Shown: positions 16,004 to 25,287 of the stretch, in pieces
How positions within the stretch are numbered: position 1 is the stretch's first letter
How the letters are laid out: every line of letters begins with the position of its first letter
NCBI GenBank assembly: GCA_964539665.1
Contig: CAZIKB010000036.1
Location: 1-50,380 of the forward strand
Source: CAZIKB01 sp964539665
Lineage (GTDB): Bacteria > Zhuqueibacterota > Zhuqueibacteria > Oceanimicrobiales > Oceanimicrobiaceae
Direction: 5' to 3'
DNA: 50,380 bases
Translations under genes and position numbers: made by a program
The notes under the pieces: generated by a model
The model's database searches: none
Seen by the model: only the letters and a program-made list of their open reading frames with translations
Told to the model about the DNA's origin: nothing

Positions 16004-16843
16004 ATGAAATTTGGTGATTTTGCCCTGTCAATAATTAGCGATGGCACGTTACGATTAGATGGCGGGGCTATGTTTGGGGTAGTACCAAAAGTATTTTGGG
16101 AAAAAACTAATCCAGCAAACAATTTAAATAGAATATTACTGGGGCTTAATTGTTTGCTGATAAAATCTAATGAAGAAAACATTTTAGTTGATACGGGAAT
16201 CGGTAGCCTTTTTGATGAAAAATTTGCAGGCATTTATGGCATCGATAAATCTGCTGATTTAGTAAATGGCTTAGAATCTCTTGGTCTGAAAACTACGGAT
16301 ATCACCCGGGTAATATTAACTCACCTGCATTTTGACCATTGTGGAGGGAATTGCATTAACGATGAGAATGGACAGATTCGGCCTACCTTTCCAAATGCGA
16401 ATTATTACATTCAGAAGGGCGAGTTAGAATATGCAAAAAGACCGGATCCAAGAAGCAGAGGGAGTTATTTACCGCATAATTGGGAATCCTTGGAAGAACA
16501 TGGTCAGATTACACTAATCTCCGGCAACCAGGAAATATTGCTAGGTGTAGAAGTGTTTATCACGGGCGGACATACACGTGATCATCAAATAGTGAAAATA
16601 CACGCGGATGGCAGAACTGCTTGCTACTTAGGGGACATGGTGCCAACAAATTCTCACATCAAAACAGCTTATGTTATGGGTTATGACCTCTATCCCAAGA
16701 CCACGATGGAAGTTAAAGAAAAAATATTAAAGCAAGCTTTTGAGGAAAACTGGCTGCTGTTTTTTGAACATGCACCGAAAGTCTCTGCTGGCTATCTTTG
16801 TGAGGTTGACGGAAAGCTGCAGATTGAAAAAGTGGAAATTTAA
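16004..16843 (+). CDS. MBL-fold metallo-hydrolase
   Basis: A 279-residue metallo-beta-lactamase-fold enzyme. The zinc motif is THLHFDHCGG (H107, H109, D111, H112). Later ligands are likely in GGHTRDHQ, YLGDMVPT and FFEHAPKV. No signal peptide is present. It starts 4 bp after the acyl-CoA dehydrogenase stop, so it is co-transcribed. Family members hydrolyse thioesters, lactones or phosphodiesters; acyl-CoA thioester hydrolysis is a reasonable guess from context, not shown. Confidence 0.85.
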   Translation: MKFGDFALSIISDGTLRLDGGAMFGVVPKVFWEKTNPANNLNRILLGLNCLLIKSNEENILVDTGIGSLFDEKFAGIYGIDKSADLVNGLESLGLKTTDITRVILTHLHFDHCGGNCINDENGQIRPTFPNANYYIQKGELEYAKRPDPRSRGSYLPHNWESLEEHGQITLISGNQEILLGVEVFITGGHTRDHQIVKIHADGRTACYLGDMVPTNSHIKTAYVMGYDLYPKTTMEVKEKILKQAFEENWLLFFEHAPKVSAGYLCEVDGKLQIEKVEI

Positions 16844-16845
16844 AT

Positions 16846-16883
16846 AGTGATTGACCGAAGTGTATACTTTTCGGTCAATCACT
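16846..16883 (+). other. Perfect 14-bp stem-loop after the MBL gene
   Basis: AGTGATTGACCGAA (16846-16859) pairs perfectly with 16870-16883 around a 10-nt loop that is itself partly self-complementary (GTGTATAC). It begins 3 bp after the MBL stop codon. No T-run follows, so it may be a 3'-end processing/stability hairpin or a factor-assisted terminator. Confidence 0.6.
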
Positions 16884-16934
16884 AAATAGTTTAATAGAAA
16901 AAATAAATCTAACTTTGAACAGGAGACTTTAAAA

Positions 16935-18119
16935 ATGTCAGAATTAAATGAAGTTGTCATTGCGAGTGCCTGTCGAACACCTGTCGGGGCATTTAATGGA
17001 GCCTTAAGTTCTTTCACTGCCTCACAACTGGGCAGTATTGTTATTAAAGAAGCTGTAAAACGGGCTGGATTAACAGGCGCAGATGTGAGTGAAGTTATTA
17101 TGGGACAGATTCTAACCGCCGGGGTTGGCCAGGCGCCCGCACGTCAGGCCTCATTGGGGGCGGGAATACCCGATTCAGTCCCGTGTTTGACCATTAACAA
17201 AGTTTGCGGTTCGGGATTGAAATCTGTGATGTTAGCAGCCCAGGCAATCATGGTTGGTGATGCAGATATTGTTGTGGCTGGTGGCATGGAAAATATGTCA
17301 AGAGCGCCGTACCTTTTGCAAAAAGCCCGGGACGGTTATCGGCTGGGACATGGAGAATTATTGGACAGTATGATTAAAGATGGACTCTGGGATGTGTACA
17401 ATGATTACCACATGGGAAATGCCGCCGAACTCTGCGCGAAAGAGTGTAATGTAAGTCGCGAAGCTCAGGACGAATTTGCCATCAGTTCTTATAAAAAAGC
17501 CCTGGCTGCACAAAAGAACGGCTATTTCAATGATGAGATTGTGCCGGTTGAAGTCCCGCAGCGGAAAGGCGATCCTTTAATAATTACTGAAGATGAAGAT
17601 CCCGGGCGTGTGAATTTTGAAAAAGTACCGATATTACGGCCGGCCTTCCAGAAAGACGGGACAGTGACTGCGGCTAATGCTTCTTCCATTAATGATGGCG
17701 CTGCGGCTTGTGTGGTTATGTCTAAAAAGCGGGCTGAACAGTCAGGTTTACAGCCTTTGTGCACAATCGTGGCTCAGGCTTCTGCTGCAAAAGCTCCAGA
17801 GTGGTTTACGACTGCTCCCGCGGATGTGATTACAAAGATATTAGACAAAGCAAATCTGAAGCTTGAGGATATCGATTTGTTTGAAGTTAATGAAGCATTC
17901 TCCGTGGTAAATCTGGCGGTAGGCAAAGAACTAAACATGGATATGAGTAAATTGAACGTGCATGGCGGGGCCGTGGCAATTGGACATCCAATTGGCGCGA
18001 GTGGCGCAAGAATATTAACTACTTTACTTTATGCTATGAAACGGTATAATAAAGCACGCGGATTGGCTTCACTGTGTATTGGCGGTGGTGAGGCTTCAGC
18101 AGTGATAGTTGAGAGATAG
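16935..18119 (+). CDS. Acetyl-CoA C-acetyltransferase (classical thiolase)
   Basis: A 394-residue biosynthetic/degradative thiolase of the AtoB/PhaA type. It has C91 (NKVCGSGLKSV), EVNEAFSVV, GGAVAIGHPIGASG with the catalytic His, and CIGGGEA with the second Cys near the C-terminus. It interconverts acetoacetyl-CoA and two acetyl-CoA, or cleaves longer 3-ketoacyl-CoA. AGGAG precedes the ATG. It is followed after 25 bp by 3-hydroxyacyl-CoA dehydrogenase and then by an acyl-CoA dehydrogenase, together a beta-oxidation or butyryl-CoA-type module. It is a different thiolase clade from the one at 10712. Confidence 0.94.
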   Translation: MSELNEVVIASACRTPVGAFNGALSSFTASQLGSIVIKEAVKRAGLTGADVSEVIMGQILTAGVGQAPARQASLGAGIPDSVPCLTINKVCGSGLKSVMLAAQAIMVGDADIVVAGGMENMSRAPYLLQKARDGYRLGHGELLDSMIKDGLWDVYNDYHMGNAAELCAKECNVSREAQDEFAISSYKKALAAQKNGYFNDEIVPVEVPQRKGDPLIITEDEDPGRVNFEKVPILRPAFQKDGTVTAANASSINDGAAACVVMSKKRAEQSGLQPLCTIVAQASAAKAPEWFTTAPADVITKILDKANLKLEDIDLFEVNEAFSVVNLAVGKELNMDMSKLNVHGGAVAIGHPIGASGARILTTLLYAMKRYNKARGLASLCIGGGEASAVIVER

Positions 18120-18144
18120 GTATTATTGAAAGGAGTAGATATTT

Positions 18145-18996
18145 GTGGAAATTAAGAACGTAACAATCGTTGGCGCTGGTACCATGGGAAACGGTATTGC
18201 CCATGTACTTGCCCTGTCAGGATATGACGTTAATTTAGTAGATGTTAAACAAGAATTTTTAGACAGTGGGTTAAATACGATTCAGAAAAATTTAGATCGC
18301 CAGGTTAAAAAAGAAAAAATTACTCGAAGTAATGCTGATTCCGCTTTAAAGAGAATCTCACCTTCCTTACATCTGGACGCTGCCAAAAATTCACAAATTG
18401 TGATTGAAGCCGCTACAGAAGATTTGTCGTTAAAAAAAGACCTTTTTCGAAAATTGGACACCTTATGTTCAGCAGAGACTATTTTGGCATCCAATACATC
18501 TTCTATTTCAATTACTGAAATCGCAGGGGCGACAGGACGTCCGGATAAAGTAGTTGGGATGCATTTTTTCAATCCGGTACCAATGATGGCCTTAGTTGAA
18601 ATCATCAGGGGATTGGCTACTTCCGATTTTACATTTGATTTGATTTTTGATTTAAGTAAGAAATTGGGTAAAAGTCCGGTTGCTGTAAATGATTATCCCG
18701 GATTTGTCTCAAATCGGGTGTTGATGCCTATGATTAATGAAGCAATTTATTGTGTCATGGAAGGAGTTGCAGAAAAAGAAGACATTGACACCGTCATGAA
18801 ATTAGGTATGGCCCATCCTATGGGGCCTTTAACTCTGGCTGATTTTATTGGATTGGATGTGTGTTTAAACATTATGGAGGTACTGCATAAAAATCTGGGT
18901 GATGACAAATATCGTCCCTGTCCTCTTTTGCGAAAGATGGTGGCGGCGGGTCATTTAGGAAGAAAAGCGGGCAAAGGATTTTATGACTACTCCTGA
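18145..18996 (+). CDS. 3-hydroxyacyl-CoA (3-hydroxybutyryl-CoA) dehydrogenase
   Basis: A 283-residue NAD(P)-dependent dehydrogenase. The N-terminal Rossmann motif is VGAGTMGNGIA. MHFFNPVPMMALVE carries the catalytic His, and NDYPGFVSNRVLMPMINEA leads into the helical dimerisation domain. Length matches single-domain Hbd/PaaH enzymes. The start is GTG with AAAGGAG about 9 nt upstream. It acts between enoyl-CoA hydratase and thiolase, both encoded in the same island. Confidence 0.94.
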   Translation: MEIKNVTIVGAGTMGNGIAHVLALSGYDVNLVDVKQEFLDSGLNTIQKNLDRQVKKEKITRSNADSALKRISPSLHLDAAKNSQIVIEAATEDLSLKKDLFRKLDTLCSAETILASNTSSISITEIAGATGRPDKVVGMHFFNPVPMMALVEIIRGLATSDFTFDLIFDLSKKLGKSPVAVNDYPGFVSNRVLMPMINEAIYCVMEGVAEKEDIDTVMKLGMAHPMGPLTLADFIGLDVCLNIMEVLHKNLGDDKYRPCPLLRKMVAAGHLGRKAGKGFYDYS

Positions 18997-19072
18997 GTTA
19001 TTACTTTAAAATAAATTATTTTCTTGGAAGAGTAAGTTTAATTACTTATTTTCAAAGTAGCGAGGCAATTTC

Positions 19073-20212
19073 ATGGATTTCTTTTTAACAGAAGAGCATA
19101 AACTTGTTCAACAGACTGCGCGCGAATTTGCACAAAATGAAGTTGCAAAAGATGCGGCAGAGCGAGACAAGTTAGAAAAATTTCCAGCACAGCATGTTAA
19201 GAAAATGGCTGAATTGGGGTTTATGGGAATAATGGTTAATCCAGATTATGGCGGGGGTGGTATGGATACGATAAGCTATGTCCTGGTTTTGGAGGAACTG
19301 TCAAAAGTTGATGCTTCCGTGGGTGTAATTTGCTCCGTGAATAATTCGTTAGTATGCTTTGGAATTGAAAAGTATGGCACTGAAGCGCAAAAACAAAAAT
19401 ATTTGGAGCCTCTGGCATTAGGAGAAAAATTAGGCGCTTTCTGTTTGTCAGAACCGGGTTCAGGTTCCGATGCAGCAGCTATGAAAATGACCGCCGTATC
19501 TAAAAACGGTGACTACATTTTAAACGGAACCAAAAATTTCATTACTAATGGATTGTATTCAGATTATTACATAATGATTGCTTTTACAGAACCGTCTCTT
19601 GCTTATAAAGGTATCAGCGCATTTATTGTAGAAAAAGATTTTCCGGGATTCAAAATTGGCAAAAAAGAAAAAAAACTGGGTATTCGAAGTTCTGATACCG
19701 TATCTATTATTCTGGAGGATTGTGTAGTCCCAAAAGAGAATCTGTTAGGAAGAGCAGGCGATGGTTTTAAAATTGCAATGAAGACGCTGGATGGCGGTCG
19801 TCTTGGAATTGCTGGTCAGGCTTTAGGCATTGCGCAGGGCTCTTTGGAGGCTGCCACAAAGTATTCAAAAGAGCGCGTGCAATTTGGCAGATCAATTTCA
19901 AAATTTCAAGCAATTCAGTTTATGCTGGCAGATATGGAGACGCAAATCAATGCAGCCCGGCTCCTGACTTTCCAATCAGCGTGGAAAAAAGACCAGAATG
20001 AAGATTTTGCCACTGAAGCTGCCAAAGCAAAACTTTTCGCATCGGAGACCGCTGTAAAAGTCAGTGAAATGGCTGTGCAGATTTTTGGAGGTTATGGCTA
20101 CTTGAAAGATTACCCGGTCGAAAGATTTATGCGAGATTCCAAAATAACGGAAATTTACGAGGGTACTTCGGAAATTCAAAGATTAGTGATAGCACGAAGC
20201 GTTTTAGGATAA
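19073..20212 (+). CDS. Acyl-CoA dehydrogenase (second paralogue)
   Basis: A 379-residue acyl-CoA dehydrogenase with FCLSEPGSGSDAAA, GYLKDYPVER and the catalytic base E363 in IYEGTSEIQR. It resembles butyryl/short-chain enzymes and is clearly a different paralogue from the product of 14860. It ends the acyl-CoA island; the next 640 bp hold only a decayed gene. Its substrate cannot be read from the sequence. Confidence 0.93.
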   Translation: MDFFLTEEHKLVQQTAREFAQNEVAKDAAERDKLEKFPAQHVKKMAELGFMGIMVNPDYGGGGMDTISYVLVLEELSKVDASVGVICSVNNSLVCFGIEKYGTEAQKQKYLEPLALGEKLGAFCLSEPGSGSDAAAMKMTAVSKNGDYILNGTKNFITNGLYSDYYIMIAFTEPSLAYKGISAFIVEKDFPGFKIGKKEKKLGIRSSDTVSIILEDCVVPKENLLGRAGDGFKIAMKTLDGGRLGIAGQALGIAQGSLEAATKYSKERVQFGRSISKFQAIQFMLADMETQINAARLLTFQSAWKKDQNEDFATEAAKAKLFASETAVKVSEMAVQIFGGYGYLKDYPVERFMRDSKITEIYEGTSEIQRLVIARSVLG

Positions 20213-20410
20213 GAATAGTAAAAAGAGTGAAATCTTGCACGGCTATCCATATTTCTCACTGACGATCGCAATGACAGCAGCAGAGCTAATCGGAAAACCG
20301 TGAAGATCATGCTTTTGGTTAATCACAAATGAAGATTGTTTACCAGCAGTTTTATGAAGGACAGTTCACTATAAATGGATATAATAGTAAATAAAGTAAA
20401 AAAATTTTAA
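20213..20410. other. Intergenic DNA, no gene seen
   Basis: About 200 bp after the second acyl-CoA dehydrogenase. It contains the fragment CACTGACGATCGCAATGACA (about 20258-20277), which resembles degenerate copies of a TCATTGCGA-type dispersed repeat seen in many genomes. Nothing else is recognisable. Confidence 0.3.
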
Positions 20411-20748
20411 AGAAGCCGATTATTTAAGGTCTTAGAAAAATTTGGAGCGGTGATATACCAGGAGTTGATGAACTTGAAAGATTATTAGAAAAAGGTACTA
20501 TTCTTCAATTTGGACGTCCACCAAATCGTATTGATTTGCTCAAAGATAGAGAAGAAGCTATATTTGTTGAAACCTGGAAATCTAAAGAGACGGTTACAAT
20601 GAATATCGAAAATAAGAATATTCAAATTTATTATATTGGTTAAGAACTACTAATCCCCAATAAAGAGCGTGTTAAACGACCTATAGATTTAGACGATTTA
20701 AAATTCTTGCGCAAAGTGCAAAATAGAACGAGTTTGAAAATAACATAG
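20411..20748 (+). pseudogene. Decayed DUF6036-like nucleotidyltransferase gene
   Basis: Pieces of one protein family appear in two frames. One frame reads KVLEKFGA from 20426. A shifted frame reads DIPGVDELERLLEKGTI, QFGRPPNRIDLL and VETWKSKETV. After an in-frame TAA near 20641 it continues ELLIPNKERVKRPIDLDDLKFL up to a stop at 20748. The QFGRPPNRIDLL and K-x-x-x-x-RPxDLxDLxxL words are typical of small nucleotidyltransferases often found as toxin-antitoxin-like or mobile genes. At least one frameshift and one nonsense mutation are present, and no start is visible, so it is a remnant. Confidence 0.75.
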
Positions 20749-20855
20749 AAACAGAGATAAGCAAGACAAAGCAAAGAGTAGATAGTTAAATATTGTTGTG
20801 TATCCTGTATTTAGAATTCGATTATTCATTTCATTTTCATGTGAAATATTAGAAA

Positions 20856-21296
20856 ATGAGCAGAAGAAAAGCACGTGAATTGGCATTAGGAGCTTTATAT
20901 GCTCATGAAATGTCTGGCAATTCAATCGAAGCGATCAGTGAAGATATGATCAATCCTTGTGATGATGATGAAAAAGTCAAAGAATTCGCCAGAATCTTGC
21001 TAAAATCTAGCATTCAAAATAAAAAGGAGTTCGATGAGCTCATTAGTAAAAAGACACATAATTGGGATTTTGAAAGAATTGCCGTTATAGATAAGCTAAT
21101 ATTAAGGATGGCAATTTGTGAATTTTTGTTTTTTGAAGACATTCCTCCCAAGGTTTCTATAGATGAAGCAATTGAAGTTGCCAAACAATACAGCACCGAA
21201 AGAAGCGGTCAATTTATTAATGGAATTTTAGATAGTATATTATTAGATTTAAATAAACAAAGTATAATAAAGAAAAAAGGCCGCGGTTTAAAGTAA
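20856..21296 (+). CDS. nusB: Transcription antitermination factor NusB
   Basis: A 146-residue all-helical protein that binds boxA RNA with NusE (S10) in rRNA antitermination. The N-terminal SRRKARELALGALYAHE and the C-terminal PPKVSIDEAIEVAKQYS...FINGILD pattern are family signatures. The usual ribH neighbour is absent; secA follows after 112 bp. No clear ribosome site precedes the ATG. Confidence 0.94.
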   Translation: MSRRKARELALGALYAHEMSGNSIEAISEDMINPCDDDEKVKEFARILLKSSIQNKKEFDELISKKTHNWDFERIAVIDKLILRMAICEFLFFEDIPPKVSIDEAIEVAKQYSTERSGQFINGILDSILLDLNKQSIIKKKGRGLK

Positions 21297-21408
21297 GGAC
21301 TGTCAGGTATAATTCAATTATTTGGGCATTATTCTTATAGTCAAATTATTGAAAACTATTATCTTTGTTTGTCTAATAATAGAATAAAGAACAATTTAGG
21401 AACTTAGT

Positions 21409-24400
21409 ATGGCAGACAATTTTATCACTAAAATTTTTGGAAGTAAACACGATAGAGAAAAAAAACGCCTTAGTCCTGTTGTGGATGAAATTATTCAGTG
21501 CTATGATGAACTTCATGGTTTGACAGATGAGGAGCTTAAAAAGAAAACCCAATATTTCAAAGATAAGATTTTTCAGGCTACCGAAGAGGTAACTCGTGAA
21601 TTAACTGGCCTGAAAGAACAACTATATTCAGATACTCAATTAAAAGAAGACGGCGATGAAGCGCTCGACGAGGCGAATCCTGACGAAATTTTTGACACAG
21701 AAAATCTTCGGGATCAAATCAAAAATTTGGAAGAACAGCAGCAGGAAATAATTGATGATTTGCTGATTGAAATTCTCCCGGAAGCTTTTGCAGTGGTTAA
21801 ACAAACTTGTAAACGATTAGTAGGGAAAAAATGGAAAGTATGTGATCTGGAAATACTATGGGAAATGATTCCATATGATGTTCAGCTTGCTGGCGGCATT
21901 GTACTTCATGAAGGTAAAATCGCAGAAATGGCCACTGGTGAAGGTAAAACTTTGGTTGCATCCATGCCGGTTTACCTCAATGCGTTAGCTGGAAACGGTG
22001 TACACTTAATAACTGTAAATGATTATCTGGCACGACGTGATTGTGAATGGATGGGTGAAATATACAAATTTTTAGGCCTGACCATTGCCTACATTCAAAA
22101 TGATATGAATCCAGAGCAACGCAAGATAGCGTATGATGCCGACATCACCTATGGCACCAACAATGAATTCGGATTTGATTATCTTCGCGACAATATGTCC
22201 ATTCGTTTTGAAGATCAGGTGCAGCGAGGACACAATTACGCCATCGTAGATGAAGTGGATTCCGTTTTGATTGATGAAGCTCGTACACCTCTTATTATCT
22301 CCGGCCCGGTCGAACATTCTACCCAAAAATATGATGAAATGAAGCCGAGAGTTGATCAGTTAGTTAAAAAACAAACCGCATTGGTGAATAGAATTGTTGC
22401 CGACGGAGAGAGAATCTTCAATGAAGACGATGAATACGAAGCCGGAATTAAACTTTTAAAAGCATCTCGTGGAGCGCCTAAAAATAAAAAACTCAATAAA
22501 CTCTTGCAGGAAGTCGGCGTAAAAAAACTCATTCGTCGGGTTGAGAATGATTATATCCGCGATAAAAAAATGCATGAAATTGATGAAGATTTGTATTTTG
22601 CCATTGATGAAAAAGCACATACAATTGATTTAACCGATATGGGAAGAGACGCCCTATCACCTAATGAACCGGAGATGTTTACTCTGCCTGATCTCTCGGA
22701 AAAATTGCATGAAATCGATATAAGCGAGACTATTCCTGAAGATGAAAAAAATAGCATAAAAGCAAATATTCAAAGTGAATATGGCGAAAAAAGTGAAAGA
22801 TTGCACAATATTTCTCAATTACTGCGCGCTTATTCGCTTTTTGAAAAAGATGTTGAGTATGTTTTAAGTGATGGAAAAGTCTTAATTGTAGATGAATTCA
22901 CAGGTCGTCTTATGCCGGGACGGCGATTCAGTGACGGTCTGCATCAGGCATTAGAAGCGAAAGAAGGCGTGAAAATTGAGCGAGAGACCCAAACCCTCGC
23001 CACCATTACCTTACAAAACTATTTCAGGCTTTATAACAAATTGAGTGGCATGACCGGGACAGCGGAAACCGAAGCCGGAGAATTTTGGGAAATTTATAAG
23101 TTAGATGTCGTGGTTAACGATACCAATGAACCTGTTCGACGCCTGGATTACGAAGATCAAATTTACCGCACCAAGCGGGAAAAATATAATGCATTAATAA
23201 ATGAAATTGTTGAAATGCATGAAAAGAGGCGACCGATTTTGGTAGGTACAATAACAGTAGATGTGTCAGAGACACTGAGCCGGATGTTAAAACGTCGAGG
23301 CGTTCGTCATTCTGTGCTTAATGCAAAAATTCACCAAAAGGAAGCAGAGATTGTTACCCATGCCGGTCAGCCGGGGGCCGTAACTATCGCCACGAACATG
23401 GCTGGTAGAGGAACGGATATTAAGTTAGGGACTGGAGTTGTTAAACATTCGAATTGTGCGTTGTTCGAGCCCGATCGTGAGAAAGAAATATGTCCTTATT
23501 TCAAAGAGCTGAATTGCCGGGAGAGTGTGCCTTGTGGATTACATATTATGGGAACAGAACGGCACGAGTCCAGAAGAATTGATCGCCAATTACGCGGAAG
23601 AAGTGGACGTCAGGGCGATCCAGGCTCAACGCGTTTTTATCTTTCTTTAGAAGATGATTTGATGCGTTTGTTTCAATCAGACCGTGTGGCTGGAATTATG
23701 GATAGACTTGGTGTTCAGGAAGGAGAAGTTATCCAACACAGGATGGTTACCAAGTCTATTGAGCGTGCACAAAAACGGGTGGAAGGACATAATTTTGATA
23801 TCCGTAAACACCTTCTCGAATATGATGATGTTATGAATCAACAACGAGAGATTATCTATAATAGACGATCTAATGCACTAAAAGGGGAAAACCTGCGAGA
23901 AGAAATTATTGAAATGGTAGGAGATTTTATTGATAATTGTATAAATCAACATACGCAGGAAGAAACCTATTCTGAGGAATGGGATTGGGATGCAATGCGG
24001 GCAGCGTTCGGCAAGACATTACTTATAGATTTACCTGTAAATGACGATGAAACAAGTAGTATTAAGCAATCACCGTTATTTGAAAAATCATTTGAAGCGG
24101 CACAAAAACAATATCGGCGAAAAGAAAGAGATTTCGGTGAAAAAGTCATGCGCCAAATTGAACGACTGGCCATGCTGCGGGTTATTGACGAAAGATGGAG
24201 AGAGCACCTTTATGAAATGGATCAGTTAAAAGAGGGTATCGGGCTCAGGGCATACGGCCAAAAAAATCCTTTACTTGAATACAAATCCGAAGGATTCCGT
24301 ATGTTTACTGAAATGCTTGATATGATTAATGAGCAGGTTATTGAGCTGATCTTTAAAGCCCAAATTGAGCCGGAACCCATGATGCGGAGAAGTAGCATGC

Positions 24401-24603
24401 CACAGCAGATTACCACGATCCATGATTCAGCACATGGCATGGGAATGTCGCAAATTCCGGAAGAGAAAACCGGAATGCAATCCTCTGCACAGCAACAACG
24501 TGGTAAGAAACAACCAGTTGTGGTTGGGGAAAAAACTGGTAGGAATGATCCCTGCCCATGTGGTAGTGGAAGAAAGTATAAAAAATGTCACGGCGCTATG
24601 TGA
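21409..24603 (+). CDS. secA: Preprotein translocase ATPase SecA
   Basis: A 1064-residue motor of the Sec pathway. Walker A is MATGEGKTL (about 174-182), the DEAD-like motif is in IVDEVDSVLIDEARTP, and TNMAGRGTD and RQLRGRSGRQGDPG complete the helicase core. The last 20 residues are a SEC-C zinc motif, CPCGSGRKYKKCH, that binds SecB or ribosomes. The protein is longer than E. coli SecA (901 aa). It has an acidic N-terminal insertion (about 66-115) and a second insertion in the preprotein-binding region (about 330-400), as seen in Bacteroidetes-type SecA. This is the main taxonomic clue in the window. Confidence 0.97.
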   Translation: MADNFITKIFGSKHDREKKRLSPVVDEIIQCYDELHGLTDEELKKKTQYFKDKIFQATEEVTRELTGLKEQLYSDTQLKEDGDEALDEANPDEIFDTENLRDQIKNLEEQQQEIIDDLLIEILPEAFAVVKQTCKRLVGKKWKVCDLEILWEMIPYDVQLAGGIVLHEGKIAEMATGEGKTLVASMPVYLNALAGNGVHLITVNDYLARRDCEWMGEIYKFLGLTIAYIQNDMNPEQRKIAYDADITYGTNNEFGFDYLRDNMSIRFEDQVQRGHNYAIVDEVDSVLIDEARTPLIISGPVEHSTQKYDEMKPRVDQLVKKQTALVNRIVADGERIFNEDDEYEAGIKLLKASRGAPKNKKLNKLLQEVGVKKLIRRVENDYIRDKKMHEIDEDLYFAIDEKAHTIDLTDMGRDALSPNEPEMFTLPDLSEKLHEIDISETIPEDEKNSIKANIQSEYGEKSERLHNISQLLRAYSLFEKDVEYVLSDGKVLIVDEFTGRLMPGRRFSDGLHQALEAKEGVKIERETQTLATITLQNYFRLYNKLSGMTGTAETEAGEFWEIYKLDVVVNDTNEPVRRLDYEDQIYRTKREKYNALINEIVEMHEKRRPILVGTITVDVSETLSRMLKRRGVRHSVLNAKIHQKEAEIVTHAGQPGAVTIATNMAGRGTDIKLGTGVVKHSNCALFEPDREKEICPYFKELNCRESVPCGLHIMGTERHESRRIDRQLRGRSGRQGDPGSTRFYLSLEDDLMRLFQSDRVAGIMDRLGVQEGEVIQHRMVTKSIERAQKRVEGHNFDIRKHLLEYDDVMNQQREIIYNRRSNALKGENLREEIIEMVGDFIDNCINQHTQEETYSEEWDWDAMRAAFGKTLLIDLPVNDDETSSIKQSPLFEKSFEAAQKQYRRKERDFGEKVMRQIERLAMLRVIDERWREHLYEMDQLKEGIGLRAYGQKNPLLEYKSEGFRMFTEMLDMINEQVIELIFKAQIEPEPMMRRSSMPQQITTIHDSAHGMGMSQIPEEKTGMQSSAQQQRGKKQPVVVGEKTGRNDPCPCGSGRKYKKCHGAM

Positions 24604-24619
24604 TTTTATTGACAGGTGC

Positions 24620-24644
24620 TTCATTTATTCAGTTAGTAAATGAA
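24620..24644 (+). terminator. Weak AT-rich hairpin after secA
   Basis: TTCATTTA (24620-24627) pairs perfectly with TAAATGAA (24637-24644) 16 bp after the secA stop. The stem is AT-only apart from one G-C pair and lacks a clean T-run, so a terminator role is uncertain. Confidence 0.3.
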
Positions 24645-24771
24645 TGTTAAAGATATTTAATTATATTGATTAAAATATGCTGTAATATTACTTGCATTTA
24701 GAAGATATTTTATTAGATTTACATCCTGAAGTTCGCAGGAAAAATGAGGAAAATATTTTGAGGAGGCAGAT

Positions 24772-25239
24772 ATGAACGAGCGAGTCGTAGAGATATTAGT
24801 GTACATTATGAGTGAAATTCGCGGAAATAACGATAGTTCTAAACATCTGGAATTACTTTCCAAAGACCTGATTAAAAAAGGATATACGGAAAGCGAAATA
24901 AGTTCAGCTTTTTCATGGCTTCTAAATCGATTACGATTTGAGACTGAAGAAGTGATTCAAAATGAAGGTTCAATTCTTAAAAATTCTTTTCGTGTTCTGC
25001 ATGAAATTGAAAATTCCATAATAAAGACTGAAGCTCATGGATATATTATTCAATTGAAGGAATTAGGAATTATAAATGAACTGGATGTAGAACAAATTTT
25101 GGAAAAAGCCATTATGTTAGGAACCGCCATGGTAGATGTAGAAGATATTAAATCAATTGTCGCTTCTATGTTATATGTTCCTGAAGGCTATAGTCTTGGA
25201 GCCTACTTAATGCTTGAAGAGAAAGCAGAAATTCATTGA
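24772..25239 (+). CDS. smg: DUF494 / Smg family protein
   Basis: A 155-residue acidic, helix-rich protein of the Smg/DUF494 family (N-terminus ERVVEILVYIMSEI, C-terminus with VEDIKSIVASML). The biochemical role is unknown; in proteobacteria smg lies near dprA and topA. Here it is directly upstream of topA, which supports the assignment. AGGAGG lies at good spacing before the ATG. Confidence 0.88.
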   Translation: MNERVVEILVYIMSEIRGNNDSSKHLELLSKDLIKKGYTESEISSAFSWLLNRLRFETEEVIQNEGSILKNSFRVLHEIENSIIKTEAHGYIIQLKELGIINELDVEQILEKAIMLGTAMVDVEDIKSIVASMLYVPEGYSLGAYLMLEEKAEIH

Positions 25240-25287
25240 TAACCATCAGTTTACTTGATATTAGTTTTATATCTAGAAGGAACTTGA

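Noticed and set aside
14860..20212. Complete leucine degradation pathway
   Set aside because: Neither dehydrogenase has the isovaleryl-CoA dehydrogenase catalytic position, no HMG-CoA lyase and no carboxylase alpha subunit are present, so the pathway cannot be claimed.
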